64,000 nt of DNA from Pseudomonas tructae. GTDB lineage: Bacteria > Pseudomonadota > Gammaproteobacteria > Pseudomonadales > Pseudomonadaceae. Made by a program: the position numbers and the translations under genes. A model generated the notes under the pieces. It saw only the letters and a list, made by a program, of their open reading frames with translations, made no database searches and was not told where the DNA came from. Positions 26,152 to 37,025 of this stretch are shown one piece after another (positions within the stretch are counted from its first letter, which is position 1; each line of letters starts with the position of its first letter). The DNA lies in NCBI RefSeq assembly GCF_004214895.1, contig NZ_CP035952.1, positions 496,001 to 560,000 on the forward strand. The letters are read 5' to 3'.

Positions 26152-26175
26152 GTGGGAGCGGGCTTGCCCCGCGAT
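26152..26175. repeat. REP-like element inside the oscA-sbp operon
   Basis: A single copy of GTGGGAGCGGGCTTGCCCCG(CGAT) between co-directional oscA and sbp. Here it may stabilise or partly terminate the message. Confidence 0.8.
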
Positions 26176-26221
26176 GAACGCGCCACCTAATTAGAAAAAT
26201 ACGCCAATCGGGAGCTTCACC

Positions 26222-27229
26222 ATGTCCATCCGCCGTTATGCCCTGGCCACCCTCGCCAGCGCCGTTTTTGCCGGTTCCGCTATCGCGAAGGACTACGAAC
26301 TGCTGAACGTATCCTATGACCCGACCCGTGAGTTGTATCAGCAGTACAACGCCGAGTTCATCAAGCACTGGCAGCAGGCTCACCCGGACGACAAGGTGAA
26401 GATCCAGCAGTCCCACGGTGGGTCGGGCAAGCAGGCTCGCGCGGTGATCGATGGTCTGCGCGCCGACGTGGTAACCCTGGCCCTGGCCGGTGATATCGAT
26501 GAAGTGGCCAAGCTGGGCAAAACCCTGCCGGACAACTGGCAGACCCGCCTGCCGGACGCCAGCACCCCCTACACCTCGACCATCGTGTTCCTGGTGCGCA
26601 AGGGCAACCCCAAAGGCATCAAGGACTGGGGCGACCTGATCAACAAAGACGTCTCGGTCATCACCCCGAACCCGAAAACCTCCGGCGGCGCCCGCTGGAA
26701 CTTCCTCGCCGCCTGGGCCTATGGCCTCAAAGCCGGTGGCAGTGAAGCCAAGGCCCAGGAATACGTAAAAGAGCTGTTCAAGCACGTGCCGGTACTGGAT
26801 ACCGGCGCCCGTGGCTCGACCATCACCTTTGTCAACAACGGTCAGGGTGACGTCTTGCTGGCCTGGGAAAACGAAGCCTTCCTGGCTCTCAAGGAAGACG
26901 GTGGCAGCGATAAGTTCGACATCGTCGTGCCGTCGCTGTCGATCCTCGCCGAGCCGCCGGTGGCCGTGGTCGACAAGAACGCCGAGAAAAAGGGTAACGA
27001 GCAGATCGCCGAGGAATACCTCAAGCACCTGTACAGCCCGGCCGGACAGAAGATTGCCGCCGAAAACTTCTACCGCCCGCGTGATCCGAAAGTCGCCGCC
27101 GAATACGCCAAGCAGTTCCCGAAACTGGATCTGGTGACTATCGACAAAGACTTCGGTGGCTGGAAGACTGCCCAACCCAAGTTCTTCAACGATGGTGGCG
27201 TGTTCGACCAGATCTACACGGCGCAGTGA
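26222..27229 (+). CDS. sbp: Periplasmic sulfate-binding protein
   Basis: A 335-residue ABC binding protein with a signal peptide cleaved after SAIA (about residue 22). Sulfate-binding-family motifs are present: [34 protein letters not shown] and [24 protein letters not shown]. It delivers sulfate (and thiosulfate) to CysT/CysW/CysA encoded next. GGGAG precedes the start. It is probably induced under sulfur limitation through the AT-rich region before oscA. Confidence 0.95.
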   Translation: MSIRRYALATLASAVFAGSAIAKDYELLNVSYDPTRELYQQYNAEFIKHWQQAHPDDKVKIQQSHGGSGKQARAVIDGLRADVVTLALAGDIDEVAKLGKTLPDNWQTRLPDASTPYTSTIVFLVRKGNPKGIKDWGDLINKDVSVITPNPKTSGGARWNFLAAWAYGLKAGGSEAKAQEYVKELFKHVPVLDTGARGSTITFVNNGQGDVLLAWENEAFLALKEDGGSDKFDIVVPSLSILAEPPVAVVDKNAEKKGNEQIAEEYLKHLYSPAGQKIAAENFYRPRDPKVAAEYAKQFPKLDLVTIDKDFGGWKTAQPKFFNDGGVFDQIYTAQ

Positions 27230-27317
27230 TGCATTGCCTGTGAGGATGATCGCCGTTCAGTAGCCAGCATGGGCCCGGGATTCGTTCCGGGCTTCGTGCG
27301 TTCAACCAGGGACCTTT

Positions 27318-28136
27318 ATGTCACGTCGTATTTCCCCCGTCATACCCGGCTTCGGGCTGACGCTGGGCTACACCTTGGTGTACCTCAGCCTGATTGTGCT
27401 GATACCGCTGGCCGCCATGTTCATACATGCCGCCCAGCTCACCTGGGAGCAGTTCTGGGCCATCGTCAGCGCGCCGCGAGTGCTTGCGGCGCTCAAGCTG
27501 AGCTTCGGCACGGCCCTGTGCGCCGCCATCATCAACGGCATCATCGGTACCCTGCTGGCCTGGGTGCTGGTGCGCTACAGCTTCCCCGGGCGCAAAGTCA
27601 TCGATGCGATGATCGACCTGCCGTTCGCCCTGCCCACGGCGGTCGCCGGCATTGCCCTGACCGCGCTGTATGCGCCGGCCGGCCTGGTCGGGCAGTTCGC
27701 CACCGACCTGGGATTCAAGATCGCCTATACCCCGTTGGGCATCACCCTGGCGCTGACCTTCGTCACCTTGCCGTTCGTGGTGCGCACGGTGCAGCCGGTA
27801 CTCGCCGACATTCCCCGTGAAGTCGAAGAGGCCGCCGCCTGCCTGGGTGCCAAGCCGCTGCAGGTATTTCGCTACGTGCTCGCGCCGGCGCTGTTGCCGG
27901 CGTGGCTGACCGGCTTCGCCCTGGCCTTTGCCCGTGGCGTTGGCGAGTACGGCTCGGTGATCTTCATCGCCGGCAACATGCCGATGAAGACCGAGATCCT
28001 GCCGCTGCTGATCATGGTCAAGCTCGACCAGTACGACTACACCGGCGCCACCGCCATCGGCGTATTGATGCTGGTGGTTTCCTTCATCCTGTTGCTGCTG
28101 ATCAATCTGCTGCAGCGGCGCATCGAAACCCCTTGA
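27318..28136 (+). CDS. cysT: Sulfate ABC transporter permease CysT
   Basis: A 272-residue inner-membrane permease with six hydrophobic segments and the cytoplasmic EAA loop ([28 protein letters not shown]) that contacts CysA. It begins [20 protein letters not shown], typical of CysT/CysU. It lies 88 bp after sbp, and the next gene follows 14 bp later. It forms the heterodimeric channel with CysW. Confidence 0.95.
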   Translation: MSRRISPVIPGFGLTLGYTLVYLSLIVLIPLAAMFIHAAQLTWEQFWAIVSAPRVLAALKLSFGTALCAAIINGIIGTLLAWVLVRYSFPGRKVIDAMIDLPFALPTAVAGIALTALYAPAGLVGQFATDLGFKIAYTPLGITLALTFVTLPFVVRTVQPVLADIPREVEEAAACLGAKPLQVFRYVLAPALLPAWLTGFALAFARGVGEYGSVIFIAGNMPMKTEILPLLIMVKLDQYDYTGATAIGVLMLVVSFILLLLINLLQRRIETP

Positions 28137-28150
28137 AGGAGGCCACGTCC

Positions 28151-29023
28151 ATGTCTGCGACTTCTATTGGCGCGGCCGCTTCGGCCAATGCCGCCCGCCG
28201 GGGCAGTGCCACGTCACGGCGTATCCTGATCAGCCTAGGCTGGTTGATTTTCGCCCTGTTCCTGCTGCTGCCGCTGGTGATCGTGGTGTCCCAGGGCCTG
28301 AAAATGGGCCTGGGGACTTTCTTCGAGGCGATCTTCGAGCCCGACGCCCTGTCGGCCCTGAAGCTGACCCTGATTGCCGTGGCCATTTCGGTGCCGCTGA
28401 ACCTGGTGTTCGGGCTCAGCGCCGCCTGGTGCGTGAGCAAGTACAACTTCCGCGGCAAGAGCATCCTGGTCACCCTTATCGACCTGCCGTTCTCGGTATC
28501 GCCGGTGATCGCCGGCCTGGTCTACGTGCTGATGTTCGGCGCCCAGGGCCTGTTCGGGCCGTGGCTGCAGGATCACGACATCCAGATCGTCTTCGCCTTG
28601 CCGGGCATTGTCCTGGCGACCATCTTCGTCACCGTGCCGTTCGTCGCCCGTGAGCTGATCCCGCTGATGCAGGAGCAGGGCACCCAGGAAGAGGAGGCTG
28701 CGCGCCTGCTCGGTGCCAACGGCTGGCAGATGTTCTGGCACGTAACCCTGCCCAACATCAAATGGGGCCTGATCTACGGTGTGGTGTTGTGTACCGCGCG
28801 GGCGATGGGTGAGTTCGGTGCGGTGTCGGTGGTGTCCGGGCATATTCGCGGGGTGACCAACACCTTGCCCTTGCACGTCGAGATCCTCTACAACGAGTAC
28901 AACCACGTTGCGGCCTTCAGCGTCGCCAGCCTGCTGCTGATCCTGGCGCTCTTCATCCTGCTGCTCAAGCAGTGGAGCGAGTCCCGTATTAACCGTCTGC
29001 GCCATAACGCGGCGGAGGAATAA
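28151..29023 (+). CDS. cysW: Sulfate ABC transporter permease CysW
   Basis: A 290-residue permease with six membrane helices and the EAA loop ([24 protein letters not shown]). The start at 28151 is set by AAGGAGG at 28136-28142, which overlaps the cysT stop region. The longer open frame upstream lies within cysT. The N-terminus has a short Ala/Ser-rich extension before the first helix (about residue 28). Confidence 0.95.
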   Translation: MSATSIGAAASANAARRGSATSRRILISLGWLIFALFLLLPLVIVVSQGLKMGLGTFFEAIFEPDALSALKLTLIAVAISVPLNLVFGLSAAWCVSKYNFRGKSILVTLIDLPFSVSPVIAGLVYVLMFGAQGLFGPWLQDHDIQIVFALPGIVLATIFVTVPFVARELIPLMQEQGTQEEEAARLLGANGWQMFWHVTLPNIKWGLIYGVVLCTARAMGEFGAVSVVSGHIRGVTNTLPLHVEILYNEYNHVAAFSVASLLLILALFILLLKQWSESRINRLRHNAAEE

Positions 29024-29026
29024 TTC

Positions 29027-30016
<990 letters not shown>

Positions 30017-30022
30017 GGGCCT

Positions 30023-30082
30023 CATCGCGGGTCAAGCCCGCTCCCACAAGTTGATCTGTGGGAGCGGGCTTGACCCGCGATG
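30023..30082. repeat. Paired inverted REP elements (large hairpin)
   Basis: Two REP copies in opposite orientation form perfect 26-bp arms (30023-30048 and 30057-30082) with an 8-nt loop. They lie exactly between the convergent cysA and sulfatase genes and are a likely bidirectional terminator or 3' stabiliser. Confidence 0.9.
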
Positions 30083-30085
30083 GCT

Positions 30086-31693
30086 TCACCACACCCCAAT
30101 CTTCACCACACTGTCCTCCCGCGGCTCGCCATAGCGAAACCACTGCCCACGCCGCTCGATCTCGGCATGGCTGATGGTGGTCCGCCGTTTCAAGCCCCTC
30201 AGCCATTCGAACAGATAACCCTGGTGCGTCTCCCGCACGCCGGCAAAGGCCGGGTCCGCGCCCAGATCGTGCAATTCCTGCGGGTCATTGAGCAGGTCGA
30301 ACAACTGCGCGCGAAAACCGTCATAGGCGATGTACTTCCAGCGCTCGCTGCGCACCATGGTCATCCGGCAACGGTCGATCGGTTGGCCCAACCGTTCACG
30401 GGCCGGTGCCTGGAAGGCGTAGTCGTATTCGGCGATGGCGTAGCCGCGCCAGGCGCTGGCCGTGCCATGCAGCAGAGGAATCAACGAGCGCCCCTCCAGC
30501 CGATGCTCTGCACCTGGCAGCCCCAGGGCGTCGAGAAAGGTCGGCAGTGCATCGATGGTTTCCACCAAGCGCTCATCCAGTGTGCCGCGGCTGACATCGG
30601 CGGCGGCCCGCGGATCACGCACGATCAGCGGTATACCCACCGCAGGCTCGAGCAGAAACTCCTTTTCACCCAGGCCATGGTCGCCAAGAAAATCGCCATG
30701 ATCGCTGGTGAAGACGATCAGTGTGTCATCCCAGCGTCCATTGCTTTGCAGCACATCGAACAGGCGCCCGAGCTGATCGTCGATCTGTTTGATCAGGCCC
30801 ATGTAGGTGGGGATCACTTTGCGTCGCACCGCTTCGCGAGAGAAGTTCTGGCTCTCCTGGTGCTGGCGGAACGCGGCATACACCGGGTGATCGTTGTCTT
30901 GCGCAGCGGGTATCGCCGGCTGCACCTGGCTGGCGTTGTACAGCGCGTGGTAGGGGGCCGGAGCGATATAGGGCCAGTGCGGCTTGATGTACGACAGGTG
31001 CAGGCACCAGGGCTGTTCGCCCTGGGCCTGGATGAAATCGATGGCGCGGTCGGTGGTGTAGACAGTCTCTGAGTGTTGTTCGGGCAGGCGCGTGGGCAGG
31101 TCGGCATTGCGCATGTGCCAGCCGCTGAGGATGCCGCCGTCATCGCCCTGGGCAGCATTGGCCCAGCTGTGCCAGGGGTTGTCGTCGGCAAAGCCGTGAT
31201 CGCGCAGGTAGCGGGTGTAGGGCGCGCTTTCGCGTTTGTCGGCGAACAGTGGATCGTCGGGGAAGATGCCGTCGTGGCGGGCGACCGGCTCGAAACCTGC
31301 CTCGTTGAGTTGTTCGGCTGTGCTCCCGAGCGGGTCGATGGCCAGTTGTTGCAGGGCTTCCTGGTTCGGCGTGGCGTGGGTCTTGCCCACCAGTGCGGTG
31401 CGGATCCCGGCTGGGCGCAGGTAATCACCCAGCGTCAACTCGTCCAGCGGCAGTGGCACGCCGTTCCAGGCCACTTGGTGGCTGCTGACGTAGCGGCCGG
31501 TGTAGGCCGACATCCGCGAGGGGCCACAGATGGTGCCCTGGGTATAGGCGCGACTGAAGCGCACCCCGGCGGCGGCCAGGCGGTCGATGTTCGGCGTGTG
31601 CAGGTGGCGGTGGCCATAGCACGACAGGTAATCGCGACGCAGTTGGTCGCACATGATGTACAGCACGTTGCGCACGGTAGTGGAGTGGGGCAT
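30086..31693 (-). CDS. Formylglycine-dependent sulfatase / phosphonate monoester hydrolase family enzyme
   Basis: A 535-residue alkaline-phosphatase-superfamily hydrolase. The formylglycine signature CGPSR starts at Cys56 in GTICGPSRMSAYTGRY. Metal ligands are visible in MCDQLRRDYLS (Asp16) and TSDHGDFLGDHG. The sequence style resembles the arylsulfatase/phosphonate monoester hydrolase group rather than choline sulfatase. There is no signal peptide, so it is cytoplasmic. The start at 31693 leaves a standard N-terminus. It lies downstream of a LysR gene on the same strand, with a divergent TonB receptor and nearby sulfate genes. It is therefore likely to release sulfate from an imported sulfate ester. 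Confidence 0.88.
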   Translation of the reverse strand: MPHSTTVRNVLYIMCDQLRRDYLSCYGHRHLHTPNIDRLAAAGVRFSRAYTQGTICGPSRMSAYTGRYVSSHQVAWNGVPLPLDELTLGDYLRPAGIRTALVGKTHATPNQEALQQLAIDPLGSTAEQLNEAGFEPVARHDGIFPDDPLFADKRESAPYTRYLRDHGFADDNPWHSWANAAQGDDGGILSGWHMRNADLPTRLPEQHSETVYTTDRAIDFIQAQGEQPWCLHLSYIKPHWPYIAPAPYHALYNASQVQPAIPAAQDNDHPVYAAFRQHQESQNFSREAVRRKVIPTYMGLIKQIDDQLGRLFDVLQSNGRWDDTLIVFTSDHGDFLGDHGLGEKEFLLEPAVGIPLIVRDPRAAADVSRGTLDERLVETIDALPTFLDALGLPGAEHRLEGRSLIPLLHGTASAWRGYAIAEYDYAFQAPARERLGQPIDRCRMTMVRSERWKYIAYDGFRAQLFDLLNDPQELHDLGADPAFAGVRETHQGYLFEWLRGLKRRTTISHAEIERRGQWFRYGEPREDSVVKIGVW

Positions 31694-31793
31694 GGCAGTC
31701 ACCTGAGCGAATTTCAGCTGTCTGTTTTCGCCGCCCACGGCGCGCATCACAAGCGCATTTTCTGAATGCCTTTGATGCGTTTTGCGCAATGGC

Positions 31794-32744
31794 TCAGATC
31801 GCCAGGTGCTCCAGGTTGCAGGCGTCAAGGGCGCGGTCGGCCTGATCGGTGAGGATGATCTGCTCGATCATCGCCTCGGCCAGCGGTGACAGGCGCAGGC
31901 GCGCCTGGCTGACGATGCCGTAGCGGGTGTAAAGCTCTTCACAGTCGTCACCCAGGCCGTCGATGCTCAGCCGCACCAACTTGCCGTTGGCGTTGTGCAG
32001 GGCGTCGCTGTAAGCGCCACAGATGCCGATGGCATCGGAGTTGAGCACCACGCCGAGCAGGCTGTAGCTGTTTTCGCATTCGACGTTGGCGACGAAATCC
32101 GGTCGGCCGCTGAGATCGGCGATGACCTTGCGCAGGTTGGGCGGGCGCAGGGTGACGGCCAATGGATAGTGCAACAGTTGCTCGGCGCTAACGCTGGGCA
32201 GCGCTGCCAGCGGGTGCCCGAAACGGCAACAGAAGTGCCAGCGCCGCGGGCGCAGGCGCAGGGTCTGGTACTGCGGGTCGGCCTCGAAATGGCGGGTATC
32301 GGCGACGAAGAACTCGAACTCCTCGGCCAGCAGGCGTTTGTTCAGGCTCTGCCAGTCATCGACATGAAACTGCACCCGCGCCTTGGGATAGCGGCCAATG
32401 AAGCCGCCAATCGCCCGTGGCACCAGGCCTGCAGCGGGCGCCGGGCCGCAGCCAAAGCGCAACTCGCCCGCCTCCAGGCCATTGAACTGGCTGATCTCGT
32501 TGCTCAGCTGGCGTGCGCCGCTGACCAGCCGCCGCGCGTGTTCGAGCACCACCAGGCCCTGCTTGGTGGGCGGCAGTTCCTTGTGCGAGCGGTCCACCAA
32601 CTGGCAGCCAGCGCTGTGCTCCAGGGCCTGGATGCTGCGGCTGAAGGCCGATTGCGACAGGCTCACCGACGTTGCCGCGGCAACAAAGCTGCGGTGTTCG
32701 GCAAGGGCAATCAGGTGGCGAAGTTGGCGCAGGTCTATATGCAT
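31794..32744 (-). CDS. LysR-family transcriptional regulator
   Basis: A 316-residue LTTR with an N-terminal winged HTH (LRQLRHLIALAEHRSFVAAATSVSLSQSAFSRSIQALE, about residues 5-45) and a periplasmic-binding-like effector domain (about 90-300). It is divergent from the TonB-dependent receptor gene and upstream of the sulfatase on its own strand. The simplest inference is that it controls both through the palindrome-containing 144-bp intergenic region. Confidence 0.93.
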   Translation of the reverse strand: MHIDLRQLRHLIALAEHRSFVAAATSVSLSQSAFSRSIQALEHSAGCQLVDRSHKELPPTKQGLVVLEHARRLVSGARQLSNEISQFNGLEAGELRFGCGPAPAAGLVPRAIGGFIGRYPKARVQFHVDDWQSLNKRLLAEEFEFFVADTRHFEADPQYQTLRLRPRRWHFCCRFGHPLAALPSVSAEQLLHYPLAVTLRPPNLRKVIADLSGRPDFVANVECENSYSLLGVVLNSDAIGICGAYSDALHNANGKLVRLSIDGLGDDCEELYTRYGIVSQARLRLSPLAEAMIEQIILTDQADRALDACNLEHLAI

Positions 32745-32765
32745 TTTTCACATAAAAAGTATCGG

Positions 32766-32779
32766 GCAAATGCATTTGC
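32766..32779. promoter_or_regulatory. 14-bp perfect palindrome in the LysR/receptor intergenic region
   Basis: GCAAATGCATTTGC is self-complementary and lies 22 bp upstream of the lysR start, the usual place for an LTTR autoregulatory site. Its 5' TNA/TNT-rich flanks fit an LTTR box loosely. Confidence 0.55.
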
Positions 32780-32854
32780 TCTGCCGCTGGTGCACTCCTT
32801 ATAAAGGCAATCTCTTATGCAGTAAATGTATGTTGAATCATAAATAAATAACTG

Positions 32855-32874
32855 AAAGGAATATAAATTCCTTT
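32855..32874. promoter_or_regulatory. Inverted repeat immediately before the TonB receptor start
   Basis: AAAGGAAT (32855-32862) and ATTCCTTT (32867-32874) are perfect 8-bp arms with a 4-bp spacer, 14 bp before the ATG. The right arm is close to the ribosome site, so it could be an operator or an RNA hairpin that masks translation. Confidence 0.45.
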
Positions 32875-32888
32875 GCCAGGAGCCGCCC

Positions 32889-35231
32889 ATGAGCCTGTCC
32901 CTTCGCGCTGCACCCTTGTCTTCACGGCGGCTCCAGCGCCTGCCCCTGGCCTTGCTGCTGGCCGGCAGCGCCCATTGGTTGCCGGCCCAGGCCGCAGAAT
33001 CGGTAGCGCCTGAGGTCAAGGCCAGCGACAGTCAGCTCAAGACCGTTACCGTCACTGCCCGGCGCCGCGAAGAGAGCGCCCAGGACGTGCCGACACCGAT
33101 CAGCGTGCTCGATGGCCAGGCCCTGGAAAGCCAGCGGGTGTATCGCATCCAGGACCTGCAGCAACTGGTGCCCAGCGTCAACGTCGCCTACATGCATGCG
33201 CGCCAGTCCAGCGTGTCGATTCGCGGCCTGGGCAACAACCCGGCCAGTGATGGCCTGGAAGGCAGCGTCGGCCTGTACCTGGACAACGTCTACCTCGGCC
33301 GCCCGGGCATGGCCGTGTTCGACCTCATGGACATCGAGCAGCTGGAAGTGCTGCGCGGCCCGCAAGGCACGCTGTTCGGCAAGAACACCACTGCCGGGGT
33401 GATCAACATCAGCACCCGCGCGCCCAGCTTCACCCCCGAGCGCAGTATCGAAACCTCGGTGGGCGAGGACGGTTACTTCCAGACCAAGGGCACGCTGTCC
33501 GGCCCCTTGAGCGAAACCCTGGCCGGGCGCATTTCGGCTTACCGCACGCGCAATGACGGCGACATCAAGAATGAGTTCGACGGCCACACCCTCAACGGCG
33601 GTTCGCGCCAGGGCTTTCGCGGGCAACTGCTGTACAAGCCCAGCGAGCAGTTCAACCTGCGCTGGATCGGCGACTACAACGAAGAGGACTCCAGCGCCGG
33701 CACCCGCGTGCTGTACAGCACCGGGCCGACCATCAATGGCTTCAATCGCTATGAAGCACGGGCCCGGGCGGCCGGGGCGACGCTGGTCGACGGCAGCAAG
33801 CGCAAGGTCAACCTCGACGACGATCAGCAGGTCACAGTGTTCCAGGGCGGCACTTCACTGGAGGCCAACTGGACCCTGGACAACGACTTTACCCTGACCT
33901 CGGTAAGTTCTTACCGCTGGTGGGACTTCACCCCGCGCAACGATGACGGCCTCAATGTGCCGGCGGCCTACAACGCCGGTGTTTCGGTGCGCGATAAGCA
34001 ATACTCGCAGGAGTTTCGCCTGGCCTCGCCCACCGGTGGCTTCTTCGACTATGTGCTGGGTGCCTATTACTTCGGCTCCGACCTGGATAACAAATCCTTC
34101 GTTCAGTACGGGCCCCAGGCGGATGTCTGGAACGGCACTCCAGACGGCGCACTGGCCAACGTCAGCAGCGTCGGCAAGGGCCATATCAAGACCGATAGCT
34201 TCGCCTTGTTTGCCCAGGGCACCTGGCACCTTACCGAGCGCCTGGACTTCACTGCCGGGGTACGTGGCACCTATGAGGAGAAAAGCGCCTGGGTCGATCG
34301 CGCCGCCCCTGTGGGTGGTGCGAGCGTGGCCGGCGCCGCGGCCGCTGCCCGCCAGGGCCGGGTTGGCGCTTATGATTCGGGCGATCTCAACCAGTACAGC
34401 ACCAGCCCTTCAGGTTTGCTCAACCTGAGTTATCGCTTCACCGATGACCTGCTCGGCTACGCCACCTTGTCTCACGGCGAGAAGTCCGGTGGCGTCAACC
34501 TGGCCGTGGGCACCGCGCCGGTAGCCGGTGCCGACTCGCTGCTGATCGGCACCGAGCGCGCCAACAACGCCGAGCTGGGTTTGAAAAGCACCCTCTGGGA
34601 CCGCCGCTTGCAGCTCAATGCCAATCTGTTCTGGACCGAAGTACACGGCTACCAGACCAACGCCTACGACGATGCCAACCGCGTGCAGTACCTGACTAAC
34701 GCCGGCTCCGTGCGTTCACGCGGGGTGGAGCTGGAAAGCACGCTGATCCCGGTGCGTGGCCTGACCCTTAACCTCAATGGCTCCTACAACGACGTTCGGT
34801 ACCTGTCTTACAAAGATGCCCCTTGCGCGCCGGAAGTCGCCCTGCAGCCGGGTGCCCCCGCAGCTTGCGACCTGAGCGGCCATCAGGTGGTCGGTGCGTC
34901 GAAATGGATCGCCAACGCCAACGGCCAGTACCAGTGGGACCTGGACAACGGTCTGCAGCCTTATGTCACCGCCAGCTACGCGTTGCGCTCCAAGGCGGTC
35001 GGTACGGTCGAAGACTCGGACTTCGCGCAGATCCCCAGCTACGCCGTGGTCAACCTCTCCACCGGCCTGCGTGGCGACCTTGGCCAAGGCCAGTGGGATG
35101 TCTCGCTGTGGCTGAAGAACGCCTTCGACAAGACCTACTACACCACCCTCTGGAGCGCGGCCAACGGCGGCTATGAGGGGCTGCTGGGCACGCCGCGGAC
35201 CTTGGGTGTAACCGGCCGCTACGAGTTCTGA
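32889..35231 (+). CDS. TonB-dependent outer-membrane receptor
   Basis: A 780-residue receptor with a signal peptide (about 1-36, ending AQAAE), TonB box LKTVTVTARRREE, a plug domain (about 60-165: VPTPISVLDGQ, VSIRGLGNNPAS, LEVLRGPQGTLFGKNTTAGVINISTRAP) and a 22-strand barrel ending in the aromatic GRYEF. There is no N-terminal STN signalling domain, so it is a transducer-independent receptor. The neighbours (sulfatase, LysR, sulfate ABC, own TonB/ExbBD) suggest import of a sulfate ester or other organosulfur ligand. Confidence 0.93.
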   Translation: MSLSLRAAPLSSRRLQRLPLALLLAGSAHWLPAQAAESVAPEVKASDSQLKTVTVTARRREESAQDVPTPISVLDGQALESQRVYRIQDLQQLVPSVNVAYMHARQSSVSIRGLGNNPASDGLEGSVGLYLDNVYLGRPGMAVFDLMDIEQLEVLRGPQGTLFGKNTTAGVINISTRAPSFTPERSIETSVGEDGYFQTKGTLSGPLSETLAGRISAYRTRNDGDIKNEFDGHTLNGGSRQGFRGQLLYKPSEQFNLRWIGDYNEEDSSAGTRVLYSTGPTINGFNRYEARARAAGATLVDGSKRKVNLDDDQQVTVFQGGTSLEANWTLDNDFTLTSVSSYRWWDFTPRNDDGLNVPAAYNAGVSVRDKQYSQEFRLASPTGGFFDYVLGAYYFGSDLDNKSFVQYGPQADVWNGTPDGALANVSSVGKGHIKTDSFALFAQGTWHLTERLDFTAGVRGTYEEKSAWVDRAAPVGGASVAGAAAAARQGRVGAYDSGDLNQYSTSPSGLLNLSYRFTDDLLGYATLSHGEKSGGVNLAVGTAPVAGADSLLIGTERANNAELGLKSTLWDRRLQLNANLFWTEVHGYQTNAYDDANRVQYLTNAGSVRSRGVELESTLIPVRGLTLNLNGSYNDVRYLSYKDAPCAPEVALQPGAPAACDLSGHQVVGASKWIANANGQYQWDLDNGLQPYVTASYALRSKAVGTVEDSDFAQIPSYAVVNLSTGLRGDLGQGQWDVSLWLKNAFDKTYYTTLWSAANGGYEGLLGTPRTLGVTGRYEF

Positions 35232-35478
35232 AACAGCGTTTTGCCATGCCTTTGCCGAATACTTTTCATGCCCTGCAAGCATGGCGTTTCTGGCGTTTGG
35301 CGCCAGCCCTTGAAGGCTGCGGCCTAGAGCGGTTCGGTCAGTTTTTATATGTGTTCTAGTTATATTCATAACTTTAAAAATTACTTTAAGACATAAGCAG
35401 TGCACGTTGATGATTCATCCCAGCGAAGGCAATTGACCTGCCTTCGATGAACCGCACCCACGTCCCAGGAGTTGATCA
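35232..35478. other. Intergenic promoter region of tonB-exbB-exbD
   Basis: The 247-bp gap has a GC-rich inverted sequence (GGCGTTTCTGGCGTTTGGCGCC) just after the receptor gene. An AT-rich patch (about 35340-35395, containing AGTTATATTCATAACTTTAAAAA) resembles the patches before oscA and other units of this region. No gene is seen. Confidence 0.5.
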
Positions 35479-36267
35479 ATGGGTAATGTCCAGACCGCCG
35501 CCAGTGCTCACGATGTGCTTTGGCGCCAGACGCCGAGCGGCGAGCTGGTCGACCTCGGTCGCCCGCTGCGGTTGCCGCTGGCGCAGTTGCGCCTGCAAAG
35601 CACGCCGAAAAGCGCGCTGAGCCGTCGGGAGAAGATTCTGCTCGGGGTGTTTGCCCTGGCCTTGCACGGTGCGGTGGCGTACTGGGTCAGCCAGGCGCCG
35701 ACCCCGGTGTTGCCAGTGGTACCGCCGGAAATCCCACCAATGACCATTGAGTTTTCGCAACCGGCGCCTCCCGCTGTGGAGCCGCCACCACCACCTCCGG
35801 CGGTGGTTGAGCCGCCGCCACCGGTGGTCGATGAACTGGCCGCCAAGCCTGCACCTAAGCCGGCGCCCAAGCCCAAGCCGAAACCTGTGCCCAAGCCGGT
35901 ACTCAAGCCTGAACCCAAGGCCGTCGAGCAACCGCCGGCAGCGCCGCAACCGCCAGCGCCTGCCGCACCCCCGGCGCCAGCACCGGTGACGCCGGCGTCG
36001 GCCAACGCCGCGTACCTGAAGAACCCGGCGCCGGAATATCCATCGCTGGCTCAACGTCGCGGTTGGGAAGGCACGGTGGTGCTGCGGGTGCAAGTGCTGG
36101 CCAGCGGCAAGCCGGGTGACATCCAGATCCAGAAAAGCAGTGGCCGCCAGCAACTCGACGACGCCGCCCTGGCTGCGGTCAAGCGCTGGAGCTTCGTCCC
36201 GGCCAAGCAGGGCGATGTGGCCCAGAACGGCTGGGTCAGCGTACCCATCGACTTCAAGATCCGCTAA
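35479..36267 (+). CDS. tonB: TonB energy-transducer protein
   Basis: A 262-residue TonB. It has a cytoplasmic N-terminus (about 1-50), a single membrane anchor (about 53-75, ILLGVFALALHGAVAYWVS), a long periplasmic Pro-rich spacer with Pro-Pro and Lys-Pro repeats (about 85-165) and a C-terminal TonB domain (about 175-262: YPSLAQRRGWEGTVVLRVQVLASG...SSGRQQLDDAALAAVKRWSFVPA). It transmits proton-motive force to outer-membrane receptors, most likely the receptor encoded just upstream. It forms a three-gene operon with exbB and exbD. Confidence 0.94.
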   Translation: MGNVQTAASAHDVLWRQTPSGELVDLGRPLRLPLAQLRLQSTPKSALSRREKILLGVFALALHGAVAYWVSQAPTPVLPVVPPEIPPMTIEFSQPAPPAVEPPPPPPAVVEPPPPVVDELAAKPAPKPAPKPKPKPVPKPVLKPEPKAVEQPPAAPQPPAPAAPPAPAPVTPASANAAYLKNPAPEYPSLAQRRGWEGTVVLRVQVLASGKPGDIQIQKSSGRQQLDDAALAAVKRWSFVPAKQGDVAQNGWVSVPIDFKIR

Positions 36268-36295
36268 TTCGCGCTAATAGAAGAGAGTATTGATC

Positions 36296-37024
36296 ATGAC
36301 TGTATTGGCATCCCCCCTCGAATCCATCGAAAGCGCGGTGATCTGGCTGCTGGTGGGCTTCTCCGTCGTCACCTGGGGCCTGGCCCTGGTCAAGGGCGTG
36401 CAGTTCGTCCGCCTGAAGAACCAGGACAAACGCTTCCACAAACAGTTCTGGGCCGCTTCAAGCCTGGATTCCGCTGCCGAACTCAGCCATGCGCAACCCG
36501 GCGCTGCGGCCCGTGTTGCCCAGGCCGGTTACGCTGCCATTGCCGTCGGTGAGCCGGGCCAACAGGCCAGCGACCTTAGCCAGGCGATCAACCATCAGGA
36601 CCGTCTCGAACGCGCCTTGCGCCAGCAGATCGTCCGTGAGCGCCGCTCGCTGGAAACGGGGCTGGCGGTGGTGGCCAGCATTGGCAGCACCTCGCCCTTT
36701 ATCGGCCTGTTCGGCACTGTCTGGGGCATCATGGAAGCGCTCAAGGGCATCAGCGCCGCAGGTTCGGCCAGCCTGGAAACCGTGGCCGGGCCGATCGGCG
36801 CAGCGCTGGTCGCCACCGGTGTGGGGATTGCCGTCGCAGTGCCGGCAGTGTTGGTCTACAACTACTTCCTGCGCCGCCTGAAGCTGACCGCCGCCGACCT
36901 CGATGACTTTGCTCACGACTTCTACAGCCTCGCGCAGAAGAGCGCATTCCGCGTGCTGGTGCACCCTGCCGCCCACAAGGCCGGCACCGGCCAGAACACC
37001 CAGAAAGTGAAGGAGGCCTCCTGA
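36296..37024 (+). CDS. exbB: ExbB, MotA/TolQ/ExbB proton-channel subunit
   Basis: A 242-residue protein with three membrane helices. The first lies at about 15-33. Helices two and three contain SIGSTSPFIGLFGTVWGIMEAL and VAGPIGAALVATGVGIAVAVPAVLVYN, the conserved channel region. ExbB pentamers with ExbD power TonB. The start at 36296 has AAGAGAG upstream; a TTG two codons earlier is less likely. The gene starts 28 bp after tonB and ends 1 bp before exbD. Confidence 0.94.
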   Translation: MTVLASPLESIESAVIWLLVGFSVVTWGLALVKGVQFVRLKNQDKRFHKQFWAASSLDSAAELSHAQPGAAARVAQAGYAAIAVGEPGQQASDLSQAINHQDRLERALRQQIVRERRSLETGLAVVASIGSTSPFIGLFGTVWGIMEALKGISAAGSASLETVAGPIGAALVATGVGIAVAVPAVLVYNYFLRRLKLTAADLDDFAHDFYSLAQKSAFRVLVHPAAHKAGTGQNTQKVKEAS

Positions 37025-37025
37025 T

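Noticed and set aside
30086..31693. Naming the sulfatase betC (choline sulfatase)
   Set aside because: No betA/betB neighbours, and the N-terminus and CGPSRMSAYTGRY region resemble the arylsulfatase/phosphonate monoester hydrolase group more than choline sulfatases.
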